Source: a virus
Reading direction: 5' to 3' (one strand)
DNA: 29,236 nucleotides
Virus record (IMG/VR): IMGVR_UViG_3300030106_002183
Coordinates: 1-29,236 of that record
The notes under the pieces are model-generated. The model did no database searches. It was not told the origin of the DNA and saw nothing but the letters and a program-made list of their open reading frames with translations. This document shows positions 1 to 9,620 of the stretch, one piece after another; position 1 is the stretch's first letter, and each line of letters starts with the position of its first letter. The translations under genes and the position numbers were made by a program.

Positions 1-1040
1 CACCTTAATACCACGCCTGACACGCGAATTTCTTTAGTGTTCAAAGTTGTAACTCTATACTTTATAGAAGTACCACTAGGCTGTCCTGAAATATCAACAG
101 AACCTTCATAGTTGATAAAGTTACTGTTTGTTGACCCTTCAGCTAGTGTTACAAATGTCCAATTTGACCCATTATCTCTGCTGATCTCGGCCTTGATGTC
201 GGTATTTGCACTTACCGAATCGACGGGGTCGGCCTGTACAGTAATGAAACCTTTTGACGGTGCAGAAGCTGCGGTTAAAGCATTGTTAATTAACGTCATG
301 TTTTGAGTGGTGGCAGTTTCGAACATATCTAATTCTTTAATATTTCCGTTAGCAGCGCCACTTGAGGTGTTCTTACTTTTAACCGTAATCTTATAATATC
401 TGTAAGCGGTGGAGTTGCTCCAAGTATAATCTTTAGTCGCGTTACCAGTTGCTCCAGTGCTTTCATCAATTAACGACGTAAAGTCAGAATTATTATTTGA
501 CCCTTCGACCTTCACGCCCAGTATATAATTGGCAATATCGGAATGGTCCATCCAATGAATAGACATTTTGGTTGCAGTTTTTGTAACGCCACTGCCGACA
601 TCAACCGTAAAAAAAACGGAATTGTTGGGCAGTGGTACGTTAAAACCAGCTTCAGTGCTAGTGTTATCGTCAGCAAGATTTGCAAGATTGGTGACATCGC
701 CTGATCCAGCAGTGTACGTCAGACTAGGCGTAATAAAGCTATCCGTATATCCTGTGCCGGGATTGTGGTAATAGTCAGAACTAGCATCATACGTTGCGTT
801 CGTTTTGGTCGCTAAGGTGTCACTGTCAAAAGCATCAGCTTGACCGTTTGGAAAATTCAACGCAATGCCGCGAAGGTCGGCAACTTCCAAAGCCAGTGCG
901 CGAATGTCTTTATCCACTGGCAAACCTGACGTTTTTTCTGCCGTCACGGCTGAAGCTGCAATCTTTGCCGTCGTTATAGCGCCGTCAATTATCTGTGATG
1001 CTTGTACGTTTGTTATATTACCTGTTAGAAACGCTGACAT
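1..1040 (-). CDS. Tail fibre/appendage protein with discoidin-like domain (3' end outside window)
   Basis: The reading frame is open on the minus strand from about 1040 to the window edge, about 346 codons, with no stop. The N-terminus has the Ala/Thr-rich segment ITTAKIAASAVTAEK, common in phage fibre proteins. The middle has a pattern typical of F5/8 type C (discoidin) carbohydrate-binding domains: a FFTVDVG start, a W-containing strand and the closing YRYYKITVKS...IKELDMFE. The visible C-terminal part looks like a beta domain of a kind seen in phage tail proteins. Start choice: GGAG lies 6 nt before the second of two adjacent ATGs (1040); the first, at 1043, has only 3 nt spacing. It follows the 108-aa gene by about 10 nt and is probably the distal adhesin that binds host surface glycans. 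The domain call is from pattern recognition only. Confidence 0.75.
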   Translation of the reverse strand, partial: MSAFLTGNITNVQASQIIDGAITTAKIAASAVTAEKTSGLPVDKDIRALALEVADLRGIALNFPNGQADAFDSDTLATKTNATYDASSDYYHNPGTGYTDSFITPSLTYTAGSGDVTNLANLADDNTSTEAGFNVPLPNNSVFFTVDVGSGVTKTATKMSIHWMDHSDIANYILGVKVEGSNNNSDFTSLIDESTGATGNATKDYTWSNSTAYRYYKITVKSKNTSSGAANGNIKELDMFETATTQNMTLINNALTAASAPSKGFITVQADPVDSVSANTDIKAEISRDNGSNWTFVTLAEGSTNSNFINYEGSVDISGQPSGTSIKYRVTTLNTKEIRVSGVVLR

Positions 1041-1051
1041 CATCTACTCCA

Positions 1052-1378
1052 TTATGTTTGTACTAGATAGCTTAAAGTTGCATCTAATTTGCTGTCCGCT
1101 TCTGCTTGCATTTCGAGAGCGTCATTTGAATTAAGAACAACCTTACCTTGGAGAATATCCAAGCTATCGTTTATGGGGATGCTAATCTGGTTAACGAGTT
1201 TCGTGTCTACACCACCGCCTGTGCGATTAACCGTGACCGATACCCAACACGCATCTGTTGCGTGTTTGTTAGCGATTGTACAACCAATAATTGTTATTGT
1301 CTCTGATCCGCCAGCCGAAAGTGCAGTAGCGTTGCTGTTCGTGATGGCGTATCCCTTGCCAGTAAGTGTGTCTGCCAT
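1052..1378 (-). CDS. Small beta-rich virion-associated protein
   Basis: This is a 108-aa protein with a perfect Shine-Dalgarno (AGGAGGT) upstream. The C-terminal half, with ISIPINDSLDILQGKVVL then LEMQAEADSKLDATLSYL, matches a pattern I recognise from small phage virion proteins encoded near neck and tail genes, which end in a strand of the type VTLSYLE. It lies between two tail fibre genes and probably forms a beta-sandwich that decorates or joins fibres. There is no signal peptide, membrane segment or enzyme motif. The role is inferred from position and composition. Confidence 0.65.
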   Translation of the reverse strand: MADTLTGKGYAITNSNATALSAGGSETITIIGCTIANKHATDACWVSVTVNRTGGGVDTKLVNQISIPINDSLDILQGKVVLNSNDALEMQAEADSKLDATLSYLVQT

Positions 1379-1379
1379 A

Positions 1380-2615
1380 TTAACCTCCTAATGCCAGAGC
1401 TAGTCCAATTCCAACAGGGCCAGTAGCTCCTACATTACCTGTTCGAGTAAACGAAACAGCTATTGCATCTGAATCTGAAAAACTTCCATTACTGCTTACG
1501 TGTGTGACAGCAAGTTTAACATACCCAGAAGCATCGGTTGAAGCCCCACTTATAGTATAGATAGCGTAATTTGCAGGGGCAGACGTTTTTATAATACGTA
1601 CATACCCCCTATTTGATGTGTTGGTGCTATCATCCCAAGTTAATAGAAATGCCGAAACATCTGCACTATTTGAATCGCTATCGTCAATATAGATAGCAGT
1701 AACATTAGAAAGAGTTCCGTTATTTAATCTAAGAACTCCTGTACCCGGATCACTATCTGTAGTTGTTGTTGAGAAAGTATAATCAAGTCCTTGGTAGGCA
1801 GCACTACCTGTAGCACCAGTATCCCCTTTATCACCTACTCGACTAAAGATAACCCTAATACTATCAGTGTCCCCAAATGTCCCATTACTATCAACATGAG
1901 TTACAGCTAATTGTACCCAACCAGAATTATTAGTAAGACCTGTAATATTAAATACAGCATAATTAGCAGGAGTACCCGGCTCTACTAGACGTATCTGCCC
2001 TTTTATAGTACTAGTGCTATCATCCCATGATGCTATCCAAGCTTCAATATCAGGATTACCAGTATCGGCTGTAGTATCGTCTATAGCTATTGCAGTAACT
2101 GATGCTACAGTACCATGATTATAACGAAGTATACCAGCCCCAGGATCAGCCATACTAGTTGTTGTTGAAAAAGTATATTTAGGAGCAACCGCTGATGCTT
2201 CCCCCGCTGCTGTAGTAGCAGAACTAGCTGCATTAGTTGCTGATGTTGCTGCCGCTGTAGCACTTGTAGCAGCCTGTGTGGCTTGATGAAGGGCTGAGTA
2301 ATCATCTACTCCATCCCCACCAGCAGCAGTACTTACAAGGTTATTTACGGCTTTATTAGCCCATTCTGCGGCATAGTCAACTTGTGTACCACCAGTAATA
2401 TCTGTACCAGAAGTGTTAAAAATTTTATCTACATTACGAATAGACTTGGAGTTCATATCCATGTCACCCGTAGCTGCGTTATTACTTCCTGATGTTCCAC
2501 TTCTCCCCATCAAGTTATCGAACGCATCACGTAGTGCCTGAAAGTTATTATTCAGGATTGACGTGTCGTACCGTGCACCAGCGGGGAGAGTGGTGATTGT
2601 AGGACGATCACTCAT
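1380..2615 (-). CDS. Tail fibre protein with two tandem repeat domains and collagen-like segments
   Basis: This is a 411-aa protein directly after the giant virion protein, the position of gene 17 (tail fibre) in T7. Residues about 1-95 look like a virion-attachment domain (LNNNFQALRDAFDNLMG and MDMNSKSIRNVDKI are typical of fibre N-termini). Residues 111-142 are an Ala/Thr/Ser heptad-like coiled coil. Two homologous domains follow, about 147-260 and 279-392. Each begins YTFSTTT, contains DPG.G.LR.N.GT, WDDST and PANYA, and ends in LAVTHV.SNG.F. Each is followed by a short collagen-like stretch (GDKGDTGATGS; GNVGATGPVG), which suggests a trimeric fibre. At 411 aa it is shorter than T7 gp17 (553 aa), so the adhesive function may sit in the next genes. 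Confidence 0.8.
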   Translation of the reverse strand: MSDRPTITTLPAGARYDTSILNNNFQALRDAFDNLMGRSGTSGSNNAATGDMDMNSKSIRNVDKIFNTSGTDITGGTQVDYAAEWANKAVNNLVSTAAGGDGVDDYSALHQATQAATSATAAATSATNAASSATTAAGEASAVAPKYTFSTTTSMADPGAGILRYNHGTVASVTAIAIDDTTADTGNPDIEAWIASWDDSTSTIKGQIRLVEPGTPANYAVFNITGLTNNSGWVQLAVTHVDSNGTFGDTDSIRVIFSRVGDKGDTGATGSAAYQGLDYTFSTTTTDSDPGTGVLRLNNGTLSNVTAIYIDDSDSNSADVSAFLLTWDDSTNTSNRGYVRIIKTSAPANYAIYTISGASTDASGYVKLAVTHVSSNGSFSDSDAIAVSFTRTGNVGATGPVGIGLALALGG

Positions 2616-2618
2616 TTG

Positions 2619-5600
2619 TTATTCTCCAGTATTTTGTTCTGCAAGTTTAAGCATGTAACTTAATATCTTGTTCTGCATAAATTTAGTTTCTCGTGGTATT
2701 TGCACATCATCAAGGCCATTGTTCTCTGCAAACTTTCTAGCTTCACTTAACACTAACATTGACTCTGTGGTTAAACGCCGCATGATTTCCTCACTCATGC
2801 CTGTGTCTTTAATCTTCTGCACCATACGTTTACCGTAGTCGGTAATACCTCTACGTAATCTACGTTGTAGGTCTTCTTTACTGTACGCTTCTACGACCCT
2901 CCCTGATGTAATACCTAGTACCTGCATTAACTGACTACGAGGGGTAGCCATAACACCTAGTGGACGTAGGTTAGAAGTACGATAGTAGCCTTCTGCATAT
3001 GGTGAGTTTAGAAACGCATCTGGGTCTGTAATGCCTAAGTATGATGCGTCTAATGCTCTGGATATAGACCCTGCTGCCGAGTACACTTTACCCACTTCCC
3101 GTACAGCTTGCAAGGCTGCTGACTGAAATACAAAGTCCTGGCTGTTTAACACCTTGTACCCTACGCTATCCTCACCCATTAGCTTGCCAAACGCCACCTT
3201 AGCATCTTCTCCATTTAGTACGTCGCCCATGAAGCTAACGTATTTTATGGGGTTAAGTTGAACACCTAGCTTGTCTGCTAGAGTTAGGTAATCATTTAGC
3301 ACAGCAAGGCTGACGATCATATCCTCTGGGCCTTGCACATCGAATGTATCTGACAAGAACGCTCCCAAAGCAACACGGTTAGCTACGTTGATCTCTCCAT
3401 CTGTAGCTGCGGATATAGCACCATACGCTAAGAACCTCTGCATAGCTTTGCTAGACACAAGGCCGTTGGTAACCTCTTCTGTCATATTACCTATGTGCAT
3501 AGCAGTGTCTCTTGCAAATTGAGTAGCTTGCATCTTGCCCATAGGATCATCTTCATCCCCAAACAAGTCTGCTAGTCTCATAGCATCATAGGCTAGCGGT
3601 ACAGCACCTACACCAAACGCACCTATTAAAGCTGCTCCTGTGCCTAGCTTTTCTACACCTGTCAGTGCAGTGCTATTGAATAGAGATATCTGCTTAGGTA
3701 GTACCTGTTTAAACTGTAGCAGCACCGACCCTGCACCTGTCATAGCTTCTAGCTGTCCTGCCTTGCCCATGTTAAGAGCTAGTGTAGATGCCTTCTCTAG
3801 TACAGCAGCACGAAAGGACTCACCACCAATGTCAGTAGGCTTCAGCCGTACACCATTGATGCCTAGTACCTCTGCACCATCTCTAATCTGCTTAGCTAGC
3901 TGCTGCCTTACCATAACAAATGCAGTTACTCGGTTAATTCCCTCACCTAACTTAAATGGGGCTGCACCGGCAGTCTTTAGACCTTGTATACTTTTGTTCA
4001 GTCCACGTCTAAATGCAGACGGGTTTGTAGCACTTTTAGCACCAAAGATAATATCAGCTTGGTTTAGATCAGCAGCATATCCTGACTGTACAAGTTCTTT
4101 GTATATCTTACCTGTTTCACTGTTAGCAAATGCTTTCGGTATACTGCCACGCATACGCATTGTAGCGTGCATAAACGCCATTTCTGGGATTCTACTCATA
4201 TCCCGCATAAGAGCTATAGGATTACGTGTAACAGCACCAAAGCCTATAGAACCTACAGCCTGGGCACCCTGTACAATAGTTTGTGCAGTGTTGAAGAACA
4301 GTAGTTTAGGCAGTGCACCGAGGTAGTATCTTGCACCACCGATTACATTTTGTGCTGTAGGAGTAACGTCTAGTGCCCTTGACAGTAAGCCATATACACG
4401 ACTACCAGACTGTGCCCTTTCTGCCATACGCTCAGTCAAGCCTTGCAGTACGTTGTCGTATACTTCTTCAACATAAGTCTTGTCTTTAATAGATCGTTTA
4501 AGCCACTTAGAGTGACGTATAGCCGCCTCTTTTTCTATTGTAGATACACCACTTTTAAAGCTAGCGTTTGTGATATTTAAAGGGTCTACTGAAGCGTTTA
4601 GAATATTGCTGTATCGCTTAAGAAACTGCTCCCCAGAGAAAGAACGCCAATGTGCTTCACCACTCTCATTCGCAATAGACTGTAAGTAGTTTAGGTACTG
4701 CTGGTCATCAGGAAGTAGCTGATCCTTACGCATGGCCTTTAACTGACCCGCTAGGCTCTTATATTTAGCACTACCGGGCTTATAATTAGCCATTTCTAAA
4801 CGTAGTTTTTTAGCGTCTTCTGTTACAGCCGTAGGGACCATCTTACGAGACTTGGCTGTAGATGCGAACATAGGCTTGAAGTTAATATCTAACAAAGCAC
4901 CTATATTTTCATCGTCTACTTTAGCGGCTTTTAAAGCTGCTTTTACAGACTCACGTTGGTCTTTAGGTAAACCTGCTAATACATTACGAGTCATAGCACT
5001 ATAACGCATACCACCTGCGCCAGTGTCAGCACCGTTCATAATGTATAGAATAACCTCACCAGAGCCAGTTTTCTCTTTAGCTGCTTCTCGTGCTACTCTG
5101 TAGGCTTCAGCCTCTTTAGACCGTTGGAACAATGCTTCCCTTGTGGCTATTTGTGTCTTAGGATCATACACGACTACGGAGTAACGTGCTGCATCGTATC
5201 CCTGTGGTAAGTGCCCTGGCCGATAATTAATAATAGACGTAGGATCATCTAAAGCATCGAACTTTGTTGCATCCATAGGGTCAAACTTACTTTTAGGGTC
5301 TACTCGTAACTCATCACGGTTAAACGCTTTGTACTCTACTTTTTTACCGCTGGTAGATACTTTCTGTACATACGTACCATCAGAAAGTACTTTAACCTTA
5401 CCCTTAGCGGAAGCAACTAAGTTTGCATCATGTATCTCAAATGCTAGGTCATCCATAAACCTGAACTTAGCATAGGCTTTTTTTACAGCAGGGGTAATAG
5501 CTTTAGGGTCTATACCTTTAGGCACAACCCTGTTAAGATCAAATATCTGCCCTTTGCTATCTCCTGCGGCAAGTATCTGATAGAGTGTATCCTTTTCTTT

Positions 5601-7370
5601 GCTAGACACACCTCTAAAGGTTTCCTTGTACATCTTCTCGAAACCATTAGCAATACGAGCATTAAAGTTCCTGGTACGTAGCCAGTTTGTGGCTGCTTCT
5701 TCTGCTACGTTACCCGGCTCTACTATACGCATAGACCGCATAGCGCCAGTAACCCAGTTATCAAGCTGCTTTGCCGCACCTTCCATGTTCTCTCGGAAGG
5801 TTAACTTATTGTTAGAGAAATGGTAGTCTGTGATATTACGCATAGCCTTAGCTTCTTCGGTAAACTCTGTAAGCAACCGATAGCCAGTCCCGTGCGTAAC
5901 TGCTGTTTGGTTCTTCATAGTCTGATCCATAGCAGCATCACTAAACTTAACCAATGCAGGTAGTATAGCGTCAAACTCCATGTTTGTGACTTCGCCAGGG
6001 CTACGGCCAATCATGTTAGCCAGCCCCTTCATAATCTCATCTTGGGCATCAGCTTTGGCCCTAACACCATCAGCTACATCCATCATAGTCTTGGAGTAGT
6101 TTTGTACGTCTGCTATTAGGTTATGCTCTACTAGTGACGCTACAGGAGATGGTGCATCTGATCGTATATCCAATGCCTTCTGCACATCTGCTTTAGATAG
6201 AGTCTTCTCACCGTTCTCTGCTGCTAACTTGGCTACAGACTCATCCATTGTTCTGCTAAACACTTTATTGTATAGGGCCTTACCACCTAAAGCCAAAGCC
6301 TCACCAGCACCATAGCCGCCAGCACGTAAGGCAAACTCAGTAGCATAGTTAGTTTCTCTCCCTATAACCTGATCCTGTCCATACTGTGCTGCCGTACCAC
6401 CAGCACCTACTACCATAGCCCTGCCTACTGCTGCACCAAACCGTGCTAGGCGTGTAGCTTTACCAAACGCTAACGCTGCTCCTAGTGGTGGAATAAAAAA
6501 TGACAAATATAAAAGACCAGCATCAATACCCACCTCTTTAACCATCCAAGCTCCGAACCGTGTACCCCAGTCCTCACCGTAGTTAGAGGTCATCTTTTTA
6601 TCAAATTCGTCTGAGTCAAACTCTCCGGTAAAAATGTCCTTAACAGACTGCCATACGTCAATATCCATCCCTTCGGGGTCTTCCATCCCAATAGGGTTAA
6701 TAAATTCTGTACCTTCCTTACCTTTTTCAGCAGCGGATTTATCTGAAAATAACCAGTCTACAAATTGTTGTAAGCTGGATTCTTCTGTCTGTGTTACACC
6801 ACTAAGTTCTTCTAAAGCAACCGTAGCTACAGCACTCTTACTCTTAAATACATCTTGAGTATCTGGAATATCTAGTACTGCTGCTGTATTCTCTTCTAGT
6901 CCTTTACGTACATTGTGTACATCAACATTACTTGCAAACTTAGCTCTATCCTTCTTAGAGTGTGCCTTATCGGATATCAGCATACTTGTGGCTTCACCGA
7001 TAGTACGTGGGGCTACCTTAGAAGTAAGTATAGAAAAAGCATCCGTAAATTGGGCATTGTCTACGCCCTTGGCAAAAGCAGCAGACTGTGCTAGCGTATC
7101 CCGCATAACTGTTTCACGGAACTCTGCCAGTGTCTGTACTTCTTTATAATTCGTAGCCCCTGCCATACCAGACAAGGTAGATTCCACTACCCTGTTTGTT
7201 TTAGGTATAACAACCCCTGTATCTAGTTTAACCGCATCGTCAACCGGGTCTATTTGATAGTCATCAAAAATACCAGTATAGTCGTATTTAACAGGCTCAG
7301 GGGATTCAACAGGGTTATCAGGCTTGTCTTCCTGTTGCTCCTCTAAGGGGCTTTCAATAACTTCTGCCAT
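2619..7370 (-). CDS. Giant internal virion / DNA-ejection protein (T7 gp16-position)
   Basis: This 1583-aa protein is the largest gene in the window. It follows two other internal-virion candidates and precedes the tail fibre, which is the place of gp16 in T7 (1318 aa). The N-terminus is acidic, Pro/Glu-rich and probably disordered (1-60). Hydrophobic or Gly/Ala-rich stretches near residues 280-345, 1010-1055 and 1238-1270 could insert in the host envelope during ejection. The rest is mostly charged helix. I see no N-terminal lytic transglycosylase signature, which T7 gp16 has. The start overlaps the stop of the upstream gene (TAATG). Function rests on synteny and size, not on a recognised domain. 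Confidence 0.7.
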   Translation of the reverse strand: MAEVIESPLEEQQEDKPDNPVESPEPVKYDYTGIFDDYQIDPVDDAVKLDTGVVIPKTNRVVESTLSGMAGATNYKEVQTLAEFRETVMRDTLAQSAAFAKGVDNAQFTDAFSILTSKVAPRTIGEATSMLISDKAHSKKDRAKFASNVDVHNVRKGLEENTAAVLDIPDTQDVFKSKSAVATVALEELSGVTQTEESSLQQFVDWLFSDKSAAEKGKEGTEFINPIGMEDPEGMDIDVWQSVKDIFTGEFDSDEFDKKMTSNYGEDWGTRFGAWMVKEVGIDAGLLYLSFFIPPLGAALAFGKATRLARFGAAVGRAMVVGAGGTAAQYGQDQVIGRETNYATEFALRAGGYGAGEALALGGKALYNKVFSRTMDESVAKLAAENGEKTLSKADVQKALDIRSDAPSPVASLVEHNLIADVQNYSKTMMDVADGVRAKADAQDEIMKGLANMIGRSPGEVTNMEFDAILPALVKFSDAAMDQTMKNQTAVTHGTGYRLLTEFTEEAKAMRNITDYHFSNNKLTFRENMEGAAKQLDNWVTGAMRSMRIVEPGNVAEEAATNWLRTRNFNARIANGFEKMYKETFRGVSSKEKDTLYQILAAGDSKGQIFDLNRVVPKGIDPKAITPAVKKAYAKFRFMDDLAFEIHDANLVASAKGKVKVLSDGTYVQKVSTSGKKVEYKAFNRDELRVDPKSKFDPMDATKFDALDDPTSIINYRPGHLPQGYDAARYSVVVYDPKTQIATREALFQRSKEAEAYRVAREAAKEKTGSGEVILYIMNGADTGAGGMRYSAMTRNVLAGLPKDQRESVKAALKAAKVDDENIGALLDINFKPMFASTAKSRKMVPTAVTEDAKKLRLEMANYKPGSAKYKSLAGQLKAMRKDQLLPDDQQYLNYLQSIANESGEAHWRSFSGEQFLKRYSNILNASVDPLNITNASFKSGVSTIEKEAAIRHSKWLKRSIKDKTYVEEVYDNVLQGLTERMAERAQSGSRVYGLLSRALDVTPTAQNVIGGARYYLGALPKLLFFNTAQTIVQGAQAVGSIGFGAVTRNPIALMRDMSRIPEMAFMHATMRMRGSIPKAFANSETGKIYKELVQSGYAADLNQADIIFGAKSATNPSAFRRGLNKSIQGLKTAGAAPFKLGEGINRVTAFVMVRQQLAKQIRDGAEVLGINGVRLKPTDIGGESFRAAVLEKASTLALNMGKAGQLEAMTGAGSVLLQFKQVLPKQISLFNSTALTGVEKLGTGAALIGAFGVGAVPLAYDAMRLADLFGDEDDPMGKMQATQFARDTAMHIGNMTEEVTNGLVSSKAMQRFLAYGAISAATDGEINVANRVALGAFLSDTFDVQGPEDMIVSLAVLNDYLTLADKLGVQLNPIKYVSFMGDVLNGEDAKVAFGKLMGEDSVGYKVLNSQDFVFQSAALQAVREVGKVYSAAGSISRALDASYLGITDPDAFLNSPYAEGYYRTSNLRPLGVMATPRSQLMQVLGITSGRVVEAYSKEDLQRRLRRGITDYGKRMVQKIKDTGMSEEIMRRLTTESMLVLSEARKFAENNGLDDVQIPRETKFMQNKILSYMLKLAEQNTGE

Positions 7371-8833
7371 TAGGGGGTGCCCTTTTTAGATTGAACGCCT
7401 TTTCTAATTGCTTTTAGGTCTGCTAATCTTCTTTTTAAATCATTCTCTATTGCAGCCAAACCACCGCCAAGTTCGTCATTATCAAACATTGCTTGGATTC
7501 TATCCCCTGCTGCTATTAACGTATCTAGTTGTGGGTTGAATCTACCTGTTGCTAATAGTGTACTCATATCCCCCGCAGACCTTATTAAAGCTGCTTGAGT
7601 TCTAATACTAGCCGGGTCTTTAGCATCTTTTATACTTTTTAATGAGTTCATACTAGCAAGAAATGTAGGCTCTAATATTAACTCGTTAACAAGAACTCGG
7701 CCAAGAACGTCTTGGTTAGCAGGGGCTATGCCCGCTTCTTGTGTTATTTTAAATGCAGTCATTATTGTTGAAGTAAAATCTGCTTTATCTAACATATCTC
7801 TTGTTTCTGTAGATAATCTAGAAAGGGCGTCTTTTTTACCTTCAAGTATATTTAACTCCATAGTGACAGATACACGGTCCCTCATACGTGCTACAGCATT
7901 TACCGCACCCATCTTAGTTGCGTCTTCTGCAAATGTTTTCATAGTAGTAAGACTTGTTGATGCCATTTTTTCAACAGTATCCGGTGACAAGCCGAGTGCC
8001 CTAAGCCTTTGGGGAGTCATCTGCACACGTAAATCGTCATAGAAAGCTTTCATAGCAAGTTGCGGGGCGTTCATGTTTATATCCCCGTCACCTGCACCTA
8101 GCTTCTGTGCTACTGCTACACTCGCTACTTCACTTTCTAGCTTAGACAAAAGCGTTTTAAACATAGCCCCTCTGTTTTGTAGCGCCATTTTATAACTTTC
8201 TTCTGTCATACCAGTTTGAGCTATGAGCGTTTGGTTATCTACAGTTTCAAAGAAATTTGTTAAGTTAGTAGCAGCTTCGATTACAGGAGCGTTGTCTAAA
8301 GCATTAGGCATCTTTGTGCCTATCATATCTTGAAAGACTCTTGTAGCTTTTGGAAAAGCAAGCTCTATCTTCGTACCATTTTCAACCATTTGGTTGGCTA
8401 GCTTGCCTTCGAGTGTAGGCTGTTGAGGTGCTATTAAAGAGCCATCCTTCGCTTTATTTACAATAGTGCCATCTGGTAAAGTTACCCTTGTTGTTTCAGT
8501 GCGAGTGATTGCATTTTTTACGCCAGCGACATCTTGGTAACGTATATCCCCACTTTCTATTCCTGCTCTAATCATACTTGTGACTTTTTTGTCACGTTCT
8601 ATAACACTAAGATCAAGACTAGATTCTAGGCTTTCTGTAATTTCTAAAGCCTTCTTGCCTATTCGCCTAGCACCAGCACTCTTCATGCCTTCTGAGATAA
8701 GCTGTGAGCCTATACCTACCGCTGCTTTAACAATATCTCCACCGACATTAGGTGCCTGTATAACTGGTGCAGGGGATACAGCGCCCATAGAAGCACGAGA
8801 AGTAGTTTGGTCTACGCCCATGTATTTAACCAT
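7370..8833 (-). CDS. Internal virion protein (T7 gp15-position)
   Basis: This 487-aa, largely alpha-helical protein is second of three candidate ejection proteins. It starts at a TAATG overlap with the gp14-like gene and ends at a TAATG overlap with the giant gp16-position gene, so the three are translationally coupled. An amphipathic Gly/Ala segment near residues 30-50 (VGGDIVKAAVGIGSQLISEG) is followed by long charged helices and a basic tail. It is shorter than T7 gp15 (747 aa). No enzymatic motif is visible. The call is by synteny. Confidence 0.6.
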   Translation of the reverse strand: MVKYMGVDQTTSRASMGAVSPAPVIQAPNVGGDIVKAAVGIGSQLISEGMKSAGARRIGKKALEITESLESSLDLSVIERDKKVTSMIRAGIESGDIRYQDVAGVKNAITRTETTRVTLPDGTIVNKAKDGSLIAPQQPTLEGKLANQMVENGTKIELAFPKATRVFQDMIGTKMPNALDNAPVIEAATNLTNFFETVDNQTLIAQTGMTEESYKMALQNRGAMFKTLLSKLESEVASVAVAQKLGAGDGDINMNAPQLAMKAFYDDLRVQMTPQRLRALGLSPDTVEKMASTSLTTMKTFAEDATKMGAVNAVARMRDRVSVTMELNILEGKKDALSRLSTETRDMLDKADFTSTIMTAFKITQEAGIAPANQDVLGRVLVNELILEPTFLASMNSLKSIKDAKDPASIRTQAALIRSAGDMSTLLATGRFNPQLDTLIAAGDRIQAMFDNDELGGGLAAIENDLKRRLADLKAIRKGVQSKKGTP

Positions 8834-9303
8834 TAGAAGTATTCCCCTAATTCACCAGACTGTACGCCTGAGCCTGTGAGGTACTGACCACCTAAGCTAA
8901 GACCACCTGTTAGCAGTTGAGTGCCTAACCCCATAGATGGTTGTGACTGCACTCTAGTCATCTCCGTACCTAGCCCAGATATACCCAGTTGATTCTGAAA
9001 GCTTTGCTCCAAGAATGACTTTGCACCTTCAAAGCCCATGCCTACGCTTTGTGCCTCTATATCCATCCTCTCCGTGTCTAGGCCTCTACCCGCATAGCTT
9101 CTTGCTAAAGCAGCTTGCCTAATACGTTTGTTTTGATCTAGTTGCCTTTGTTTCTCAGCCTTCTCTAAACCCATTTGCTTCTCACGTAACGCTTGCTGCT
9201 CTTCCGCTAAACGCATGAGTTTCTTACTTTTCTTAGCTTCTGCTTTTGAAGCAATAGCTGTACCTATAAGACTTAGACCTACGCCTATAGCAACCTGTGG
9301 CAT
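8833..9303 (-). CDS. Internal virion protein (T7 gp14-like)
   Basis: This 156-aa protein has an N-terminal hydrophobic segment (VAIGVGLSLIGTAIASK, residues 4-20), then a long charged coiled coil about 21-70 (KKSKKLMRLAEEQQALREK), a conserved-looking RSYAGRGLD segment, and a Gly/Ser/Leu-rich C-terminus. This layout fits T7 gp14 (196 aa), which forms an outer-membrane channel during DNA ejection. It precedes the gp15- and gp16-position genes, as in T7. Confidence 0.65.
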   Translation of the reverse strand: MPQVAIGVGLSLIGTAIASKAEAKKSKKLMRLAEEQQALREKQMGLEKAEKQRQLDQNKRIRQAALARSYAGRGLDTERMDIEAQSVGMGFEGAKSFLEQSFQNQLGISGLGTEMTRVQSQPSMGLGTQLLTGGLSLGGQYLTGSGVQSGELGEYF

Positions 9304-9305
9304 AT

Positions 9306-9620
9306 TTACACTCCGTACTCGTAGATGCTAGGCATAATTTCCTTTGCCTTGCCTTGTGTTATCATGCGTACCATAGCTGCGTTATCTGTCGTAGCATGTA
9401 CCGCATTGTATTCTCTAGCTTTCATGTCTTCACAAACTTTCTTAAATAGTTCCTGTGCAGCTTTGCACGTAGTTTTATTTACCTTGAACAGATGCGGGTG
9501 TACTAACACATACTCTGCAAATATCTCTACTTTTATCTGACCTACTATCTCTTTTCCATCATCCATTATATACGTAGCTACTACCGCATCGTTAATGGCT
9601 ACTCTAATCGACTTTTCCAT
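9306..9620 (-). CDS. gp13-position small protein (GNAT-like?)
   Basis: This 104-aa protein lies between tail tubular protein B, whose end it overlaps by 17 nt, and the gp14-like gene, the slot of gene 13 in T7. The C-terminal pattern (H.TTDNAAMVRMITQGKAKEI) weakly resembles the end of a GNAT acetyltransferase fold, to which T7 gp13-type proteins have been related. The acetyl-CoA-binding P-loop is not evident, so an enzyme is not claimed. It is probably needed for assembly of the internal core. Confidence 0.5.
   Translation of the reverse strand: MEKSIRVAINDAVVATYIMDDGKEIVGQIKVEIFAEYVLVHPHLFKVNKTTCKAAQELFKKVCEDMKAREYNAVHATTDNAAMVRMITQGKAKEIMPSIYEYGV

Noticed and set aside
3640-4326. Long plus-strand open frame (228 aa) inside the giant virion gene
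   Set aside because: It lies antisense to a well-supported 1583-aa gene, has no ribosome site, and is rich in Ser/Pro/Cys as expected from an antisense frame.
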